From Gammaproteobacteria bacterium (GTDB lineage Bacteria > Pseudomonadota > Gammaproteobacteria > Coxiellales > Coxiellaceae): 64,000 bases of DNA. Where the stretch lies: positions 1-64,000 of the forward strand of contig JAPLRF010000068.1 in the NCBI GenBank assembly GCA_026399315.1, given 5' to 3'. The notes under the pieces are model-generated. The model was not told where the DNA came from and searched no databases. It saw only the letters and a list, made by a program, of their open reading frames with translations. The position numbers and the translations under genes are program-made. Positions 31,701-41,953 of the stretch are shown here, piece after piece (positions within the stretch are counted from its first letter, which is position 1; each line of letters opens with the position of its first letter).

Positions 31701-34148
31701 CTGTGTTTCACGAACCAACCTTAAAAGCATTAGTTCTCTTCGACGTTTATCACTAATACAAAGCATAATTTTACTATCAGTATTATTTTTATCAGCAACA
31801 CCCATTGACTGTGTTATATATTCATCATGACAAGTTAACTGTGAATCACGGAATAGCCTATCAACGACAGTATATACAGTGAGCTTTCCCGATAAATCAT
31901 CCTCTGTCTCGCGTGAAGCGTGCTCAAACCGTCTTCTTATGTCTTTTACTTTTGCTCTTTCTGCTCCACTTTCATAATCCTTGCCCTTATAACACAATCG
32001 TTCGTTTTCGAAAGAATATGACCATAGATTTCCTTCAAAACAGCCAAGAAATGCTGTTTTGAATTGGATAATAGATTTTACTTCTTTTTGAAATCTGTCT
32101 AACTCGCTGGTAATTGTTTCCCGTTCCGAAACCCCATCTTGAATACGCCCAACTTCCTCGGAGTAAAGATTTTCATTTGCCGGTGACATGTTCATCAAAA
32201 AACCATATGCCGCATGCAATCCATTTTTCTTCAAAAAGATATGCTTGGCTTTTGGATTGACGGGCGAATCTTCACGAAAATATGAGCTTTGATGGTTGTT
32301 CCATGAATCTATCGCGATACCGTAGGCAATAATTTCTTTTTTCTTCTGTATTTCAAATAGTTCTTCACCAATTTTCAAAAGATAGGGTCTTTGCGAGATA
32401 GTTTCTTTCAACACTGCTAGCTCAACATTCTCAATCTCTTCTTTTCCTCTTATTCTTGGATCATTTACCAGAACACATATTTTTTCATAACGATCGTCAA
32501 CAATCGGCTTGTTAGACGCCATACCATATTCACTCAACATTTCCTCTTTGCTGCGAAAACAACCAACCATTTTTTGTAACAATTTTTCGTAGACTTGTGG
32601 CTGACGTTTGCACGCTGGTAAACCTGAAAAAACATGTGCGTTAATGATCATTAAATGAAGATTGATATGTTTTTGCAAAACGCTATTGATAGAGTAACAA
32701 CCATAATACCCACCTCCCCTAACACCCAGTTGGTCTTTATGCTCTAAATATAATCTTTCCGATAAGTTTTTTAATTCATTCATTAATTGAAAAAAATGTT
32801 GTATTTTTTCATTCGTATCAAGAGTGGCATAAGGTGGTTTCAGGGGTTCATTAATGCTATTTTCCGGCAATTTCAATTGCGTGAAAATTAAAGACTCCAT
32901 GCGCCTAATCGCTTCTTCATGTCTTCCAGCGCTTTGAAGTTGTTTCAATTCATCCACGGCGCGATTAAGATCGGCAACAAGATCTGCGGTTTCAGTCAAG
33001 ATGGTGGTTTCAGGTAAAACACTCGGAGATTCTTTTCTGTCACGTCTTACCGCATCACTTCTTCCTTCGCTTACTTTTGAAATAATAGGATTTGCACAGA
33101 TAGTCGCTTTTTCAGGAGAGGATTTTGCTGCTGATGTATCGTATTGAATTTGGGTTTTCTTCTTTTGAACTTGACTCAACTCAACTAAATATCTAGATAG
33201 CCGACCAAGCTCTTCACGCTTATATTGATCATCAGGGAATAAATATCCACCATCTTGCGCTTTTCTATTCAACAGTCGGAGATTACTTTTTATCCCTTTT
33301 TCAAGCAGTGCTTTTTTTTCTGGTTTTGAAAACTCGCCGCTTTCTTTAAGATTTCTAACGTAACATTCCATAGCATGCGCTTTGAATCGATACATAAATC
33401 GCTTGTACTCATCAATATCTGAAAAATGTCCTTTGAGCATTTCATGCAATGCATTTTGAGCACATGTTCCTGCGAGTTGCCCGCGCGTATGTTTTTTTCT
33501 TTCTTCTGCAGTTGGCGCTTCAGCTCGCCCCGCAAGTCTTCCGCCTAAATAATGTATTTTAGCAATCACATTATTGTATAACTCAGAACCACTTTGAACG
33601 CGTTCTTCATCTCTGCCAGCAACATCTGACACTGCCATTAATTTTTTCATGACAACTTTAAAATGCGTTTCAAAGTCTTGTCGTTGCAATTCTTCTCTGG
33701 GTATTTCATAAGAAACAACTGGGTCATATTCACCCAGATGCAATTTATGTTCAGATAACCCATCGCCAGAATTATAAATTTTGAATATCAATCCACCTGT
33801 TTCAGTTTTTCTCAATTCATAAATCATGGCGTGACCAGGATGGCCGCACCACCCGCCAGGCAATAAAATAAAGTCGTCTCCCAAAAGATCCCTTGCCTTT
33901 TGATGAATTTGAGCAAGCAATTCATCCCAATTGACGCCACGATCACGAACAGCTGTATTGCAAACGGCGAGATCACGCAGTGCCGCGCATACTTTCTGAG
34001 TTTCAGTGGGAAGTGTAGTTAAATGAGTTTCTACGTAATTTGATAAAAAAGCCGTGGTTTCCTTAAAATTAAACCCCTCAAGCTCAAAGGCACCAGCCAA
34101 ATAAGCTTCACTACAGATGTGGGCAAAGTGTTTTTCTGAAATTCGCAC
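22728..34148 (-). CDS. 3806-residue DUF3638/SF2-helicase-like giant protein with possible papain-like N-terminus
   Basis: The central part shows the order of motifs of DUF3638/DUF3645 proteins, known mainly from fungi, other eukaryotes and some intracellular bacteria. These are a Walker A MGGGKS (residues 2121-2126), DEAH (2268-2271), a GTPWN segment (about 2580), HTVGADIRQ (about 2740) and QGVMRMRGL (about 2768), like helicase motifs V-VI. A QxEx-rich coiled coil lies near 2950, and the C-terminal 700 residues are helical repeats. The N-terminus holds GHAM (H106), YNSGDG (N126) and QLAGTCAQ (Q224, C229), which resemble a cysteine-peptidase site in permuted order. The start is GTG with GGAGAT five bases upstream. 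No signal peptide was seen. A secreted host-acting role is inference. Confidence 0.8.
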   Translation of the reverse strand: MRISEKHFAHICSEAYLAGAFELEGFNFKETTAFLSNYVETHLTTLPTETQKVCAALRDLAVCNTAVRDRGVNWDELLAQIHQKARDLLGDDFILLPGGWCGHPGHAMIYELRKTETGGLIFKIYNSGDGLSEHKLHLGEYDPVVSYEIPREELQRQDFETHFKVVMKKLMAVSDVAGRDEERVQSGSELYNNVIAKIHYLGGRLAGRAEAPTAEERKKHTRGQLAGTCAQNALHEMLKGHFSDIDEYKRFMYRFKAHAMECYVRNLKESGEFSKPEKKALLEKGIKSNLRLLNRKAQDGGYLFPDDQYKREELGRLSRYLVELSQVQKKKTQIQYDTSAAKSSPEKATICANPIISKVSEGRSDAVRRDRKESPSVLPETTILTETADLVADLNRAVDELKQLQSAGRHEEAIRRMESLIFTQLKLPENSINEPLKPPYATLDTNEKIQHFFQLMNELKNLSERLYLEHKDQLGVRGGGYYGCYSINSVLQKHINLHLMIINAHVFSGLPACKRQPQVYEKLLQKMVGCFRSKEEMLSEYGMASNKPIVDDRYEKICVLVNDPRIRGKEEIENVELAVLKETISQRPYLLKIGEELFEIQKKKEIIAYGIAIDSWNNHQSSYFREDSPVNPKAKHIFLKKNGLHAAYGFLMNMSPANENLYSEEVGRIQDGVSERETITSELDRFQKEVKSIIQFKTAFLGCFEGNLWSYSFENERLCYKGKDYESGAERAKVKDIRRRFEHASRETEDDLSGKLTVYTVVDRLFRDSQLTCHDEYITQSMGVADKNNTDSKIMLCISDKRRRELMLLRLVRETQIPLTLDYFSRNLAHLTDRNIKIYVEANLFQPGLLRKEILKNSDLFFSQFNRFVDSGLRLYKEKNSPTKESLFFIRISFLVFQYAARLDPERHIEKLDSFYIRINELIRSCDDDSVKRTLLKYRLMTADEITNLSPLRASEFFVDGLEACFAFSLWEDKEDKTDSESAYQYECAKKRLHEKLEKKSDLEISEALKIVGQRLKVDLTRSEAVQCAYPSFVFTANGDTVLFNVQTDMVYRNGMAFIVMPDELKTHPLLKYFDLSCATHCYRSETQRLNSPTPIWTVKHNSLEMQLGDGRCLIRGLEGSDKAKWYEVFAIDDIQARDFRVVNRSGAFLKLSATIAEHDTFVLLSCENTSRTDVMLVKKDQVIMKGERLSADGSVQMRECSTQRILCQHEPSQLTHLFSNFEPSKYIDVFYDETTSEYNIELSRYGLTFQGTNPSDLYCIFNGEKYSLKTSTENIVESGIPQLTLINDNEEEIVILPESQFLLASGRNPNSAYKQFALDVNDTIDDHIVPELIREKQEERSERIRQERIRSYNYYERYDVSRSENDEVKILPWRRSDSKKCHTVKTKNGELIPENSEQALYLAYIYLGAHQPDKAWQMLELCDQKYGGISGTSAEIEYLQWIIESLPYDKQSMSSTRFPRSESDLIENTPQVVACQLKALTFIAQLDPSQLQMEKQVAKPALNNDEISNHRRNKMSEFVDKTSKHIVALYERQLHFEAEGESVVQYALTSEERWGLLDYCKRMNTLTPNTQLEYQTLYVEMLQKELEILRRTHHPSARQKEKVIKQYLKEVDAVKFQAKSVGNARLIIVKEIPKQDPFSPPKSTSDIFVLFQPSAVAALYNSDAENLFLNDRFFDSASGNHTGAVTSLTDEITKENILQYFSIYISIAENKASPHFKKIKLFSERALVAYSKAQGLGVESPVNLLANVLYRISHNQENDFLNKSLRNYQEKIDKWDSDNAIEWRSYYKPGEYESKKRQFGIDQKIAEKRLRIEAVVKEAERLPVDPIEIKTLLPQKPALISLEGIIERLPPIGPEKESVSLSVEPPPILSFQDFLKTNHNELIARLRSKIEDVVSTDTVSASDPQSFFSTEEYQAGKKQYAELIQLRESSLSLFSVDEEIQPIKAGMRNYHASLQGNLSLLEQQILDFAKSRLSVSRLVDMESDVSHKLDMNKLLVLYLQNDMNLYRDETNLTDAEIQNLHVLLIQYIRNKTAEQQAMRFLDLFSTLENAVGSDKNVVKLQIAQAFLAKNTLNASKDTVLSAFQIYENILLKENQIAILEKLLTQNGDQGYSESIEKIIMGGGKSKVILPTLVQKKANGNNQVIISVPDTLLKTCYADLRNTSKSIFNQDAFIFEFNIKTNCTPEALKRLHSRFIRAIHNKSYMVTAGESIQSLELKYLDFLDKYQSFSHEKSIEEYQKELENWGQSVHHLDQMLLILQERGELIIDEAHEGLSSKKKLNYTIGEPTFLSRDIVHASISFYKFIYSETFIISEIAEPVSFASILKDEFKFTKMQYQQLCKQIAHKLIDRVDTPIKSLLKNIEGKCSTPESKEIFHQELQKYLLNQLVEEPEFIRKISVSDREILALYKAELSQFLPSTLSRKHLVNYGESHDISSPPDERAIAIPYRSNKVPKYGSNFGNEIEAVNYTIQSMLLSGIQKDLFIRLLKEWRESSRNESLVYRIDEDNTKSGSFFKGITGESFSDSDVLSEKTQERLYKKLKYNESVILSALESMVLGKIKIERQILHSDAYSYVDCVHSCQGVTGTPWNSSAFHQRLTYDRRNALGTDGYVVSAVIAKSPQFLGLDFDTTENFVKRLLGGASGRTRAIIDISATFQGIENILVAENLACYIDKHQVQFSSKKPKIKYILYFNEDDQLSAMPVSSEEKELNPVVIGSSDPKIIQQKLGSTPEELFTFYDQSHTVGADIRQDDTAKSIVLVDHTIQLGSFLQGVMRMRGLIEKDQTLDIVMPTKMEMEFKASPSGIFKFIDMMYENEKKQLRVDNFHAAASKIHNVIRNDFLKRILAVDTHDAVLKSKLFRHFRPFFIEIKETDIYPRFGGISKTLHTNTLLNEIIDRKLAQWESLLHAAGYNVNADDAQLIKSKLKLIVLNKGICEEVQEVSSTELDDAAESMKQQENEKQMQKQAEIQQMVEETVSRREKNCNDYLKIDLSSGSVMRALVDLRIGKKSLNTIFSTTFFDENLYVTSNFSKSYKEQKSALDAYLKPVHALYFTEKEGKLYCQLLTQQECREIFEHVASDTTGKSWISTTFHTVLAGKPTPTFTKNSQYQRLVTQARYFNGEFDQILQHDIDYSWLKERAVEKIQFFEKYIFPNRETSEAQMKLMKNLYSCYSEAVEQVAANPDITKIAIKDIFSHFSEEDVDSVFETAGRFNALITSWNEPNFLIKCESEKTKFGIYSSDFEKHINSLKKLKEMTSEINKKSESLSVRNEYNLLLPGLSKISMSLLATLQKKNNLSFDDRKNYFLLYAVSVNPELTGSFLSNVVNASQNNLMLRFAVLSNNLPSAKVSSENIDAFLSSEKQSLATLSVIASHSQLRDAQVLTLLDIVDKQLISRSERNDLLYKLVTNSSLSETVIDLVVKKAGVLTEEIASALLERDDIIDPNFYRDLIAAHPEISIKKTSAFLNKFAVFSNTEEHLRSIIAHLYLNGVILTRVIENKFCNNGLISQILDDPGNMVSGEHLVAALNNTNITFEYDALLKIDTLLIKKTEESRFSETDAVINSALFEMRRKLASCGTEVRYIKALCDEFKIIYQKANSPGMVFLREKIAELRSHTLAGGYTTKANAIENAVKSLALDDRAIVTLDEKSDLSVALAMHRHLGRSAAPKYSYGEARISREKAADTYNEFSLFKLNQDKLLSQSVVDRKQAASIVCEYNTDKQKFGRTGVNLFGAGTFSKEIIDYLDKYSKGEKCSFDKLKGKVPGKRLKEILAKNGLLDNTGCLKVEKFSGIAAHMSKSIMPSPPKKLDD

Positions 34149-34221
34149 AAATTATCTCCATAAGCACCCCTTTTCTGTTGGTAAGTATAGTCATGGATTT
34201 TAAAATTACCTGGTTAAATTG

Positions 34222-34522
34222 AATGTCGGAATGTGCGGGGAGCGATTAAAGGCGGCCACCCCAATTTGGCTGCCGTTTTACGAATCGACTTATGGGACAT
34301 TGAAAAATGGCGTTCAGACGCAATTACTCACGGCGAACGGAGCCACAATCGATCGCCTTTTGGAGCCCGCCCGGAATCAACGCCCAAAACGCCTGTGCGG
34401 GACGAAAACAGGCAGTTTTCTGAAGAAATACATTCCGATTAAAACAGGTCAGCGGGATGAAAAGCAGCCTGGTTTTGTTGAAGCAGATTGGGTTGCGCAT
34501 TGTGGTTTGTGTCTGCGTTTTG
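34222..34522 (+). pseudogene. remnant of a DDE integrase-type transposase
   Basis: The frame contains CGERLKAATPIWLPFYE, ATIDRLLEPARNQR, GSFLKKYIPIKTG and PGFVEADWVAHCG. These are typical of an integrase-core transposase family around the helix-turn-helix region and the first catalytic Asp (in VEAD). Both ends are missing: no proper start is seen (only a TTG), and similarity stops near 34522, just before the tail of rsmE. GC content is visibly higher than in neighbouring genes, which points to an acquired element. No terminal inverted repeats were identified. Confidence 0.8.
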
Positions 34523-34538
34523 ACAGAATCCATGTAAA

Positions 34539-35273
34539 CTATTTTATGCGTAAATCGCCGTATCTTTCCTGCAAAACAGTTAACGCAACCACCGTCGCCG
34601 TTTCTGTTCGTAAAATTCGCGGGCCTAACGGTAGCGATATAAAATTTTCTTGGAATGCTGTATTAATTTCGCTATCACTAAAACCACCTTCAGAGCCAAT
34701 CGTTAATAACATATTTTTTTCTTCGGCATTGATAGGTGAATTATTTTTTTCTTGGCGCGGACAGCAAATAATTTTCACGTCATTATTTATTTTAAGCCAT
34801 TGATCAAACGAAATAGGCTGATTTATTTTGGGTACCACGCATCGCCCTGATTGTTCCGCAGCAGAAACAGCAATCATTTGCCAATGCGCAACACGTTTTT
34901 CAAAGCGCTCCTGCGATAATTGCACCTGACAATATTCTGTTATTAACGGTGTGATTTCGAAAACACCCAACTCAACTGATTTTTGTATTGCATAATCCAT
35001 GCGTTCACTACGCGAAATAGCTTGCCCCAAATGAATTTGCAGTTCTGATTCTGTTTTTCTGTCATGAAACTCGCCAATTTCGACGCACGCTGTTTTTTTA
35101 TTAGCAGAGACTAAAACAGCATCAAATTCGCCTCCTTTACCATTAAAAATAACAAAACGCTCACCCGCTTTTTTACGCAAAACTTGCAATAAATGATGGC
35201 TTGCACTCACATCAAGCATCACCGTTAAGCCAGGGCTTAAATTATTTTGATGGTAAATTCGAATACGTCTCAT
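34539..35273 (-). CDS. rsmE: 16S rRNA (uracil-1498-N3)-methyltransferase RsmE
   Basis: This 244-residue SPOUT-class enzyme methylates U1498 in helix 44 of 16S rRNA. The SAM-binding trefoil knot is visible as LTIGSEGGFSDSEI and LPLGPRILRTETA near the C-terminus; the N-terminal PUA-like part begins MRRIRIYH, the common start of the family. The ATG at 35273 follows the upstream gene's TAA by two bases, so translation is probably coupled; a GTG at 35288 is possible but less like the family. Length is normal. Confidence 0.95.
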   Translation of the reverse strand: MRRIRIYHQNNLSPGLTVMLDVSASHHLLQVLRKKAGERFVIFNGKGGEFDAVLVSANKKTACVEIGEFHDRKTESELQIHLGQAISRSERMDYAIQKSVELGVFEITPLITEYCQVQLSQERFEKRVAHWQMIAVSAAEQSGRCVVPKINQPISFDQWLKINNDVKIICCPRQEKNNSPINAEEKNMLLTIGSEGGFSDSEINTAFQENFISLPLGPRILRTETATVVALTVLQERYGDLRIK

Positions 35274-35275
35274 GA

Positions 35276-35863
35276 TTAACTCGGACACACTGTGCTGATA
35301 TCTTTAAACCCTTCGGTCGAGATTTTAAAATCCACTGTCGCCGGACTCAGACCCCAATTAATCGTAAACACATAAACTCGATTAAATTCGTTTTCTGGCC
35401 ACACAGGAACAACAGCAGGATTATTAAATTGCGTCAAAATCAATTGTGCAAATTGTTGGATATTCCAATGCTCCCACGCAACATAAACCAAGGCACTGTG
35501 ATATTTATTTTTCAACAGTGTTTGTAATAATAATTGCGGCTGATTAAATCCAATCTCAGCATTCACAGGCATATCCAAACTGATTGCTGTTGGTTCTATG
35601 GTAGCAAGCGGCCTGATATAACTATAATTTTCAATTTGAACAGCAGGATTCGGTGCAAAAATATAATCTGGGTTCGGAAAATTAGCTTTAAAATAACCTG
35701 GCAACATCAGTGATCGATTGAGTCCTTGGCAATTTAATTGCCCGATTTCCATTAATGGTTTTTCACCATGCCGGATAAAAATAATTTTTTCGATATTATC
35801 CGTGCCGGCAAGCAAGGTTGATGTAAAAAATAAAATGATGCTGGCGATGATTAATTTTTTCAT
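35276..35863 (-). CDS. exported histidine phosphatase family protein
   Basis: This 195-residue protein has an N-terminal signal peptide (KK, hydrophobic LIIASIILFFTSTLLA, likely cleavage near residue 19-20). It then carries the histidine-phosphatase motif IRHGEKP (R31, H32, phospho-accepting His32). Further family positions are the Arg in YIRPLAT and the His in AWEHWN. It would act in the periplasm on a phosphorylated substrate that cannot be named. It ends two bases before the rsmE start, so the two share a transcript. The ribosome binding site is weak (AGAGAA). Confidence 0.8.
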   Translation of the reverse strand: MKKLIIASIILFFTSTLLAGTDNIEKIIFIRHGEKPLMEIGQLNCQGLNRSLMLPGYFKANFPNPDYIFAPNPAVQIENYSYIRPLATIEPTAISLDMPVNAEIGFNQPQLLLQTLLKNKYHSALVYVAWEHWNIQQFAQLILTQFNNPAVVPVWPENEFNRVYVFTINWGLSPATVDFKISTEGFKDISTVCPS

Positions 35864-35951
35864 TGTGTTTCTCTTAGTAAATATAAAATTGACGAACTAT
35901 TTTGTTATATTCGACAGTGCCGACGCTAACGCTCGGCTTCTGTGATTTCAA

Positions 35952-37385
35952 CTATTCTTCTAGTAGCGGTTTACTGCTTTTACGCTTCCAAAACCGTTTT
36001 TTGGGTTTGCTGATATTTTCAACTTTTTCTGCCGTTGGCCTTTTCCAATTTTCAATGACCATTTGTTTCGAACGGGTAATCGATAATTTTTCTGCCGGTG
36101 CATTTTTTGAAATGGCTGAACCTGCTGCAATAGTCGCATTTTCACCAATTGCAATAGGTGCAATTAATGATGTGTTGGAGCCAATAAAAGCACCATCGCC
36201 AATTTCTGTTTTTGATTTATGAACGCCATCGTAATTACAGGTAATCGTACCCGCCCCGATATTCACATTTTTTCCAATCACCGCATCTCCTAAATAACTG
36301 AGGTGCGACGCTTTACTTTTTTCACCTAAAATTGTTTTTTTAATTTCAACAAAATTGCCCACTTTTGATTTTGATTTTAAAATGGTTTCAGCGCGTATTC
36401 GTGCAAAAGGGCCGACTTCACATTCGTCTTCGATCACCGCCCCTTCAATCACACTGTTTGCCAATATTTTCACGCGCGCACCGAGCGTTGAATTTTTAAT
36501 AAAAACATTCGGGCCGATATCACAGCCCGCTCCGATAAGCACTTTACCTTCTAGAATAACGTTAATATCTAATTTTGTTGAAGGCGAAATGGAAACGTCA
36601 CCACGAATATCCAAACGGTGCGGGTCCATAATCGTGACACCTGTGTAGGCCAATTCACGTGCGCGCTCGGCTTGGTAATAACGCTCGAGTGTTGCTAATT
36701 GCCAGGGATCATTCACGCCGCGCACTTCATTTGAATTTTGCGCTGATACACTGCGTAGCGACATTCCTTCTTCAACCGCTAACGCAATCATGTCTGTTAG
36801 ATAGTATTCATTTTGTGCATTTTTATTGGATAGACGCGGCAAACAGGCTTTTAAGAATTTTGCCGGTGCCGTCACAATGCCTGTATTAATTTCGCGAATG
36901 GCGCGCTGCGTGCGCGATGCGTCTTTTTCTTCGATAATCGCAACAATATTGTCCGCATGATCTCGAACTATTCGACCAAAACCGGTTGGGTCGTCAAACT
37001 CAGTGACCAATATACCAACGCCGTTATGCGGTGTTTCAGTTAATAATTGCTTTAGGGTATGTGTTGAAATAACAGGAACATCGCCATACAAAACCAAGAC
37101 GCGTTCATCATCAGCGCAGGCAGGCAATGCTTGCATGACGGCATGGCCCGTTCCCAATTGTTCTTTTTGAAAAACCCAATTGACCGGCAAATGCGGTAAT
37201 AATTCAGGTAAATTTGAACCGCCATTACCATAAACAACATGAATTTTTTCTGGATGTAATGATTCGGCAGTACGAACAACCCGTTCTAATAAGGTAACAC
37301 CACCCAATAAGTGCATGACTTTGGGAATAGGCGAAACCATGCGTTTACCCTTCCCTGCTGCGAGAATGACGATGCTTAATGTCAT
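35952..37385 (-). CDS. glmU: bifunctional GlmU (UDP-GlcNAc synthesis)
   Basis: This 477-residue cytoplasmic enzyme acetylates glucosamine-1-phosphate and then uridylates the product to UDP-GlcNAc, the precursor for peptidoglycan and lipopolysaccharide. The N-terminal pyrophosphorylase domain begins with LAAGKGKRM (residues 8-16; the family's usual T is K here) and contains GFGRI. The C-terminal half is a left-handed beta-helix with hexapeptide repeats ending in AAGSAISKNAP. The ATG follows a very strong AGGAGGGGG site. It lies 119 bases after atpC on the same strand, the classical position, and could be co-transcribed with the atp genes. Confidence 0.97.
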   Translation of the reverse strand: MTLSIVILAAGKGKRMVSPIPKVMHLLGGVTLLERVVRTAESLHPEKIHVVYGNGGSNLPELLPHLPVNWVFQKEQLGTGHAVMQALPACADDERVLVLYGDVPVISTHTLKQLLTETPHNGVGILVTEFDDPTGFGRIVRDHADNIVAIIEEKDASRTQRAIREINTGIVTAPAKFLKACLPRLSNKNAQNEYYLTDMIALAVEEGMSLRSVSAQNSNEVRGVNDPWQLATLERYYQAERARELAYTGVTIMDPHRLDIRGDVSISPSTKLDINVILEGKVLIGAGCDIGPNVFIKNSTLGARVKILANSVIEGAVIEDECEVGPFARIRAETILKSKSKVGNFVEIKKTILGEKSKASHLSYLGDAVIGKNVNIGAGTITCNYDGVHKSKTEIGDGAFIGSNTSLIAPIAIGENATIAAGSAISKNAPAEKLSITRSKQMVIENWKRPTAEKVENISKPKKRFWKRKSSKPLLEE

Positions 37386-37504
37386 GAATACCCCCTCCTA
37401 ATGTGATGACAAACTTTAGCATTGGAATCAGGATTTTGCACGCGATCGAGGAAAGTTTTTACTGAATTCGCAGCAAGTGTAGACGCGAAATGGTGAATGA
37501 AAAC

Positions 37505-37932
37505 TCAATGTATTTTTTTGATTTTATCGCGAAGCAAGCTGATTGCGCGTAATTGCGCCGCAGCTTCTGTCAATTCTGACAAGGCTCTGGAATATTCCAT
37601 GCCATCTGTTTTTTCTTGCAATATTTTTTCAGCTTGTGCTTTTGCAGCAAGGACCGCTGCTTCATCTAAATCATCTGCACGCAATGCGGTGTCCGCTAAA
37701 ATAGACACCATGTTTGGCTGAATTTCCAACATGCCACCCGACATATAAAACACTTCTTCGCTACCATCTTTTAAAGTGGCATGAATTTGCCCCGGCTTTA
37801 ATGCCGTTAATAACGGCGCATGTCCGCGATAAATGCCGATTTCGCCGACACTGCCGGTAACAGAAACAAAACGCACTTCGCCATGAAAAATAGAAGCTTC
37901 AGCGCTAACAATGTCGAGTTGCATGGTTTTCA

Positions 37933-37933
<1 letters not shown>
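37505..37933 (-). CDS. atpC: ATP synthase epsilon subunit
   Basis: This 142-residue F1 epsilon subunit links the rotor to the catalytic head and can inhibit ATP hydrolysis. It shows the N-terminal beta-sandwich (LDIVSAEASIFHGEV, GEIGIYRGHAPLLTALKPG) and the C-terminal helical hairpin. Its ATG overlaps the atpD stop as TAATG, so translation is coupled. It is the last gene of the operon. Confidence 0.96.
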
Positions 37934-40213
<2,280 letters not shown>

Positions 40214-40241
40214 ATGGCTCTCAATTATTTCGTCGCTACTG

Positions 40242-40306
40242 CTACGCACTTACTTGGGAAGCTAGCGCTTCCCTGCGTGAGTGCTTCTGACTCGCGCTTT
40301 CGCTCA
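40242..40306. repeat. REP-like palindrome between atpA and atpG
   Basis: A GGGAAGC/GCTTCCC hairpin (loop TAGC or similar) sits inside outer GCACT/AGTGC-type complementary flanks and is followed by CTTCTGACTCGCGCTTTCGC. It is nearly the same as 43449-43513 and related to the triple repeat between parA and parB. Confidence 0.85.
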
Positions 40307-40348
40307 TGCATATTGCAGGTGTCATTTTTGTATAATAAAGGCTCGCGC

Positions 40349-41899
40349 TTATATATATGTTTTCTTAAACGCATTAATTACTTCAATCATTTTTTTCGAA
40401 ATTTCTTCTGAAAAATCGGGATTATGATTAATGGACGCAATAAATTCCCTTTGTTGGTCGTGCAAATACGATAAAAAAGCCGCTTGGAAATCAACTATTT
40501 TTTTCACCGGCACATCGTCTAGCAAGCCTTTATCCAGTGCAAGCCAGAGCATTGCCATTTCTGCAACACTGAGGGGCTGATATTGCGGTTGTTTTAATAT
40601 TTCCATCGAACGTTGTCCGCGTTCTAATTGTTTGCGTGTTAACTCATCTAAATCAGATGCAAATTGTGAAAACGCTTCTAATTCGCGATATTGTGCCAAT
40701 GAAATTCGAACTGCGCTGGCCAATTTGCGAATAATTTTTGTTTGTGCAGCACCACCCACACGGGAGACAGATAAGCCTGCATTCACCGCTGGACGCGTGC
40801 CAGAATTGAATAAAGCAACGTCCAAGAAAATTTGCCCGTCTGTAATTGAAATCACATTTGTTGGGATAAAAGCAGAAACGTCACCCGCTTGCGTTTCAAT
40901 AATTGGCAATGCCGTTAATGATCCTGTTTTCCCTTTAACTTCGCCGTTTGTAAATTTTTCAACATATTCAGCACTGACGCGTGAAGCGCGTTCCAATAAA
41001 CGGGAATGCAAATAAAATACGTCACCGGGATAGGCTTCGCGACCAGGTGGACGGCGTAACAATAAAGACACTTGACGATATGCCCAGGCTTGTTTTGTTA
41101 AGTCATCATAAATAATTAACGCATCTTGACCGCGATCACGAAAATACTCACCCATACTTGTACCAGAATAAGGTGCGATATATTGCAATGCCGCCGCTTC
41201 CGATGCGTTCGCGCAAATAATAATGGTGTGTTTCATCGCATCATGTTCTTCTAATTTACGAACAACAGAGGCAACTGATGATGCTTTTTGACCGATCGCT
41301 ACATAAATACATTTAATGCCGGAATTTTTTTGGTTAATAATCGCGTCAATTGCAATTGCGGTTTTCCCTGTTTGTCGATCGCCAATAATTAACTGACGTT
41401 GGCCGCGGCCAATGGGTGTCATCGCATCAATAGATTTAATACCTGTTTGAACAGGTTGTGTAACGGGTTGTCTTTCAATAACGCCCGGTGCAATTTTTTC
41501 AATCGGTGCCGTTAATGTCGTTTTGATTTCACCTTTACCATCGATTGGATTTCCAAGCGCATCCACTACGCGACCCAGTAATGCATCACCGATGGGCACT
41601 TCCAAAATACGACCCGTGCAACGCGCCGTCATACCTTCCTGCAATGATTCATAATCACCCAAAATAACAGCACCAACGGAGTCGCGCTCTAGATTGAAGG
41701 CAAGGCCAAAAATATCATTAGGGAATTCGATCATTTCGCCGTACATGACGTCACTTAATCCATAAATACGAACGATTCCGTCTTTCACGCTGACGATCGA
41801 GCCTTCTGTGTGCATTTGCGGCTTAATATCAAAATTTTCAATACGCGAACGAATAATATCGCTGATTTCAGATGGTTGAATGTGTTGTGTTGTTGTCAT
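40349..41899 (-). CDS. atpA: ATP synthase alpha subunit
   Basis: This 516-residue non-catalytic nucleotide-binding F1 subunit has Walker [11 protein letters not shown], the [11 protein letters not shown] region, and the conserved [18 protein letters not shown] near the C-terminus. The N-terminal [18 protein letters not shown] is typical of gammaproteobacteria. It lies 54 bases after atpH. Confidence 0.98.
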   Translation of the reverse strand: MTTTQHIQPSEISDIIRSRIENFDIKPQMHTEGSIVSVKDGIVRIYGLSDVMYGEMIEFPNDIFGLAFNLERDSVGAVILGDYESLQEGMTARCTGRILEVPIGDALLGRVVDALGNPIDGKGEIKTTLTAPIEKIAPGVIERQPVTQPVQTGIKSIDAMTPIGRGQRQLIIGDRQTGKTAIAIDAIINQKNSGIKCIYVAIGQKASSVASVVRKLEEHDAMKHTIIICANASEAAALQYIAPYSGTSMGEYFRDRGQDALIIYDDLTKQAWAYRQVSLLLRRPPGREAYPGDVFYLHSRLLERASRVSAEYVEKFTNGEVKGKTGSLTALPIIETQAGDVSAFIPTNVISITDGQIFLDVALFNSGTRPAVNAGLSVSRVGGAAQTKIIRKLASAVRISLAQYRELEAFSQFASDLDELTRKQLERGQRSMEILKQPQYQPLSVAEMAMLWLALDKGLLDDVPVKKIVDFQAAFLSYLHDQQREFIASINHNPDFSEEISKKMIEVINAFKKTYI

Positions 41900-41953
41900 C
41901 GTATCCTCTTAATGATAATCACGGAAATGCATCCGAGAGTGTTTCTGTGCGTA

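Noticed and set aside
34219-34803. Complete 194-residue plus-strand protein
   Set aside because: Only the first 100 residues resemble a transposase; the remainder is antisense to rsmE, so it was treated as a remnant.
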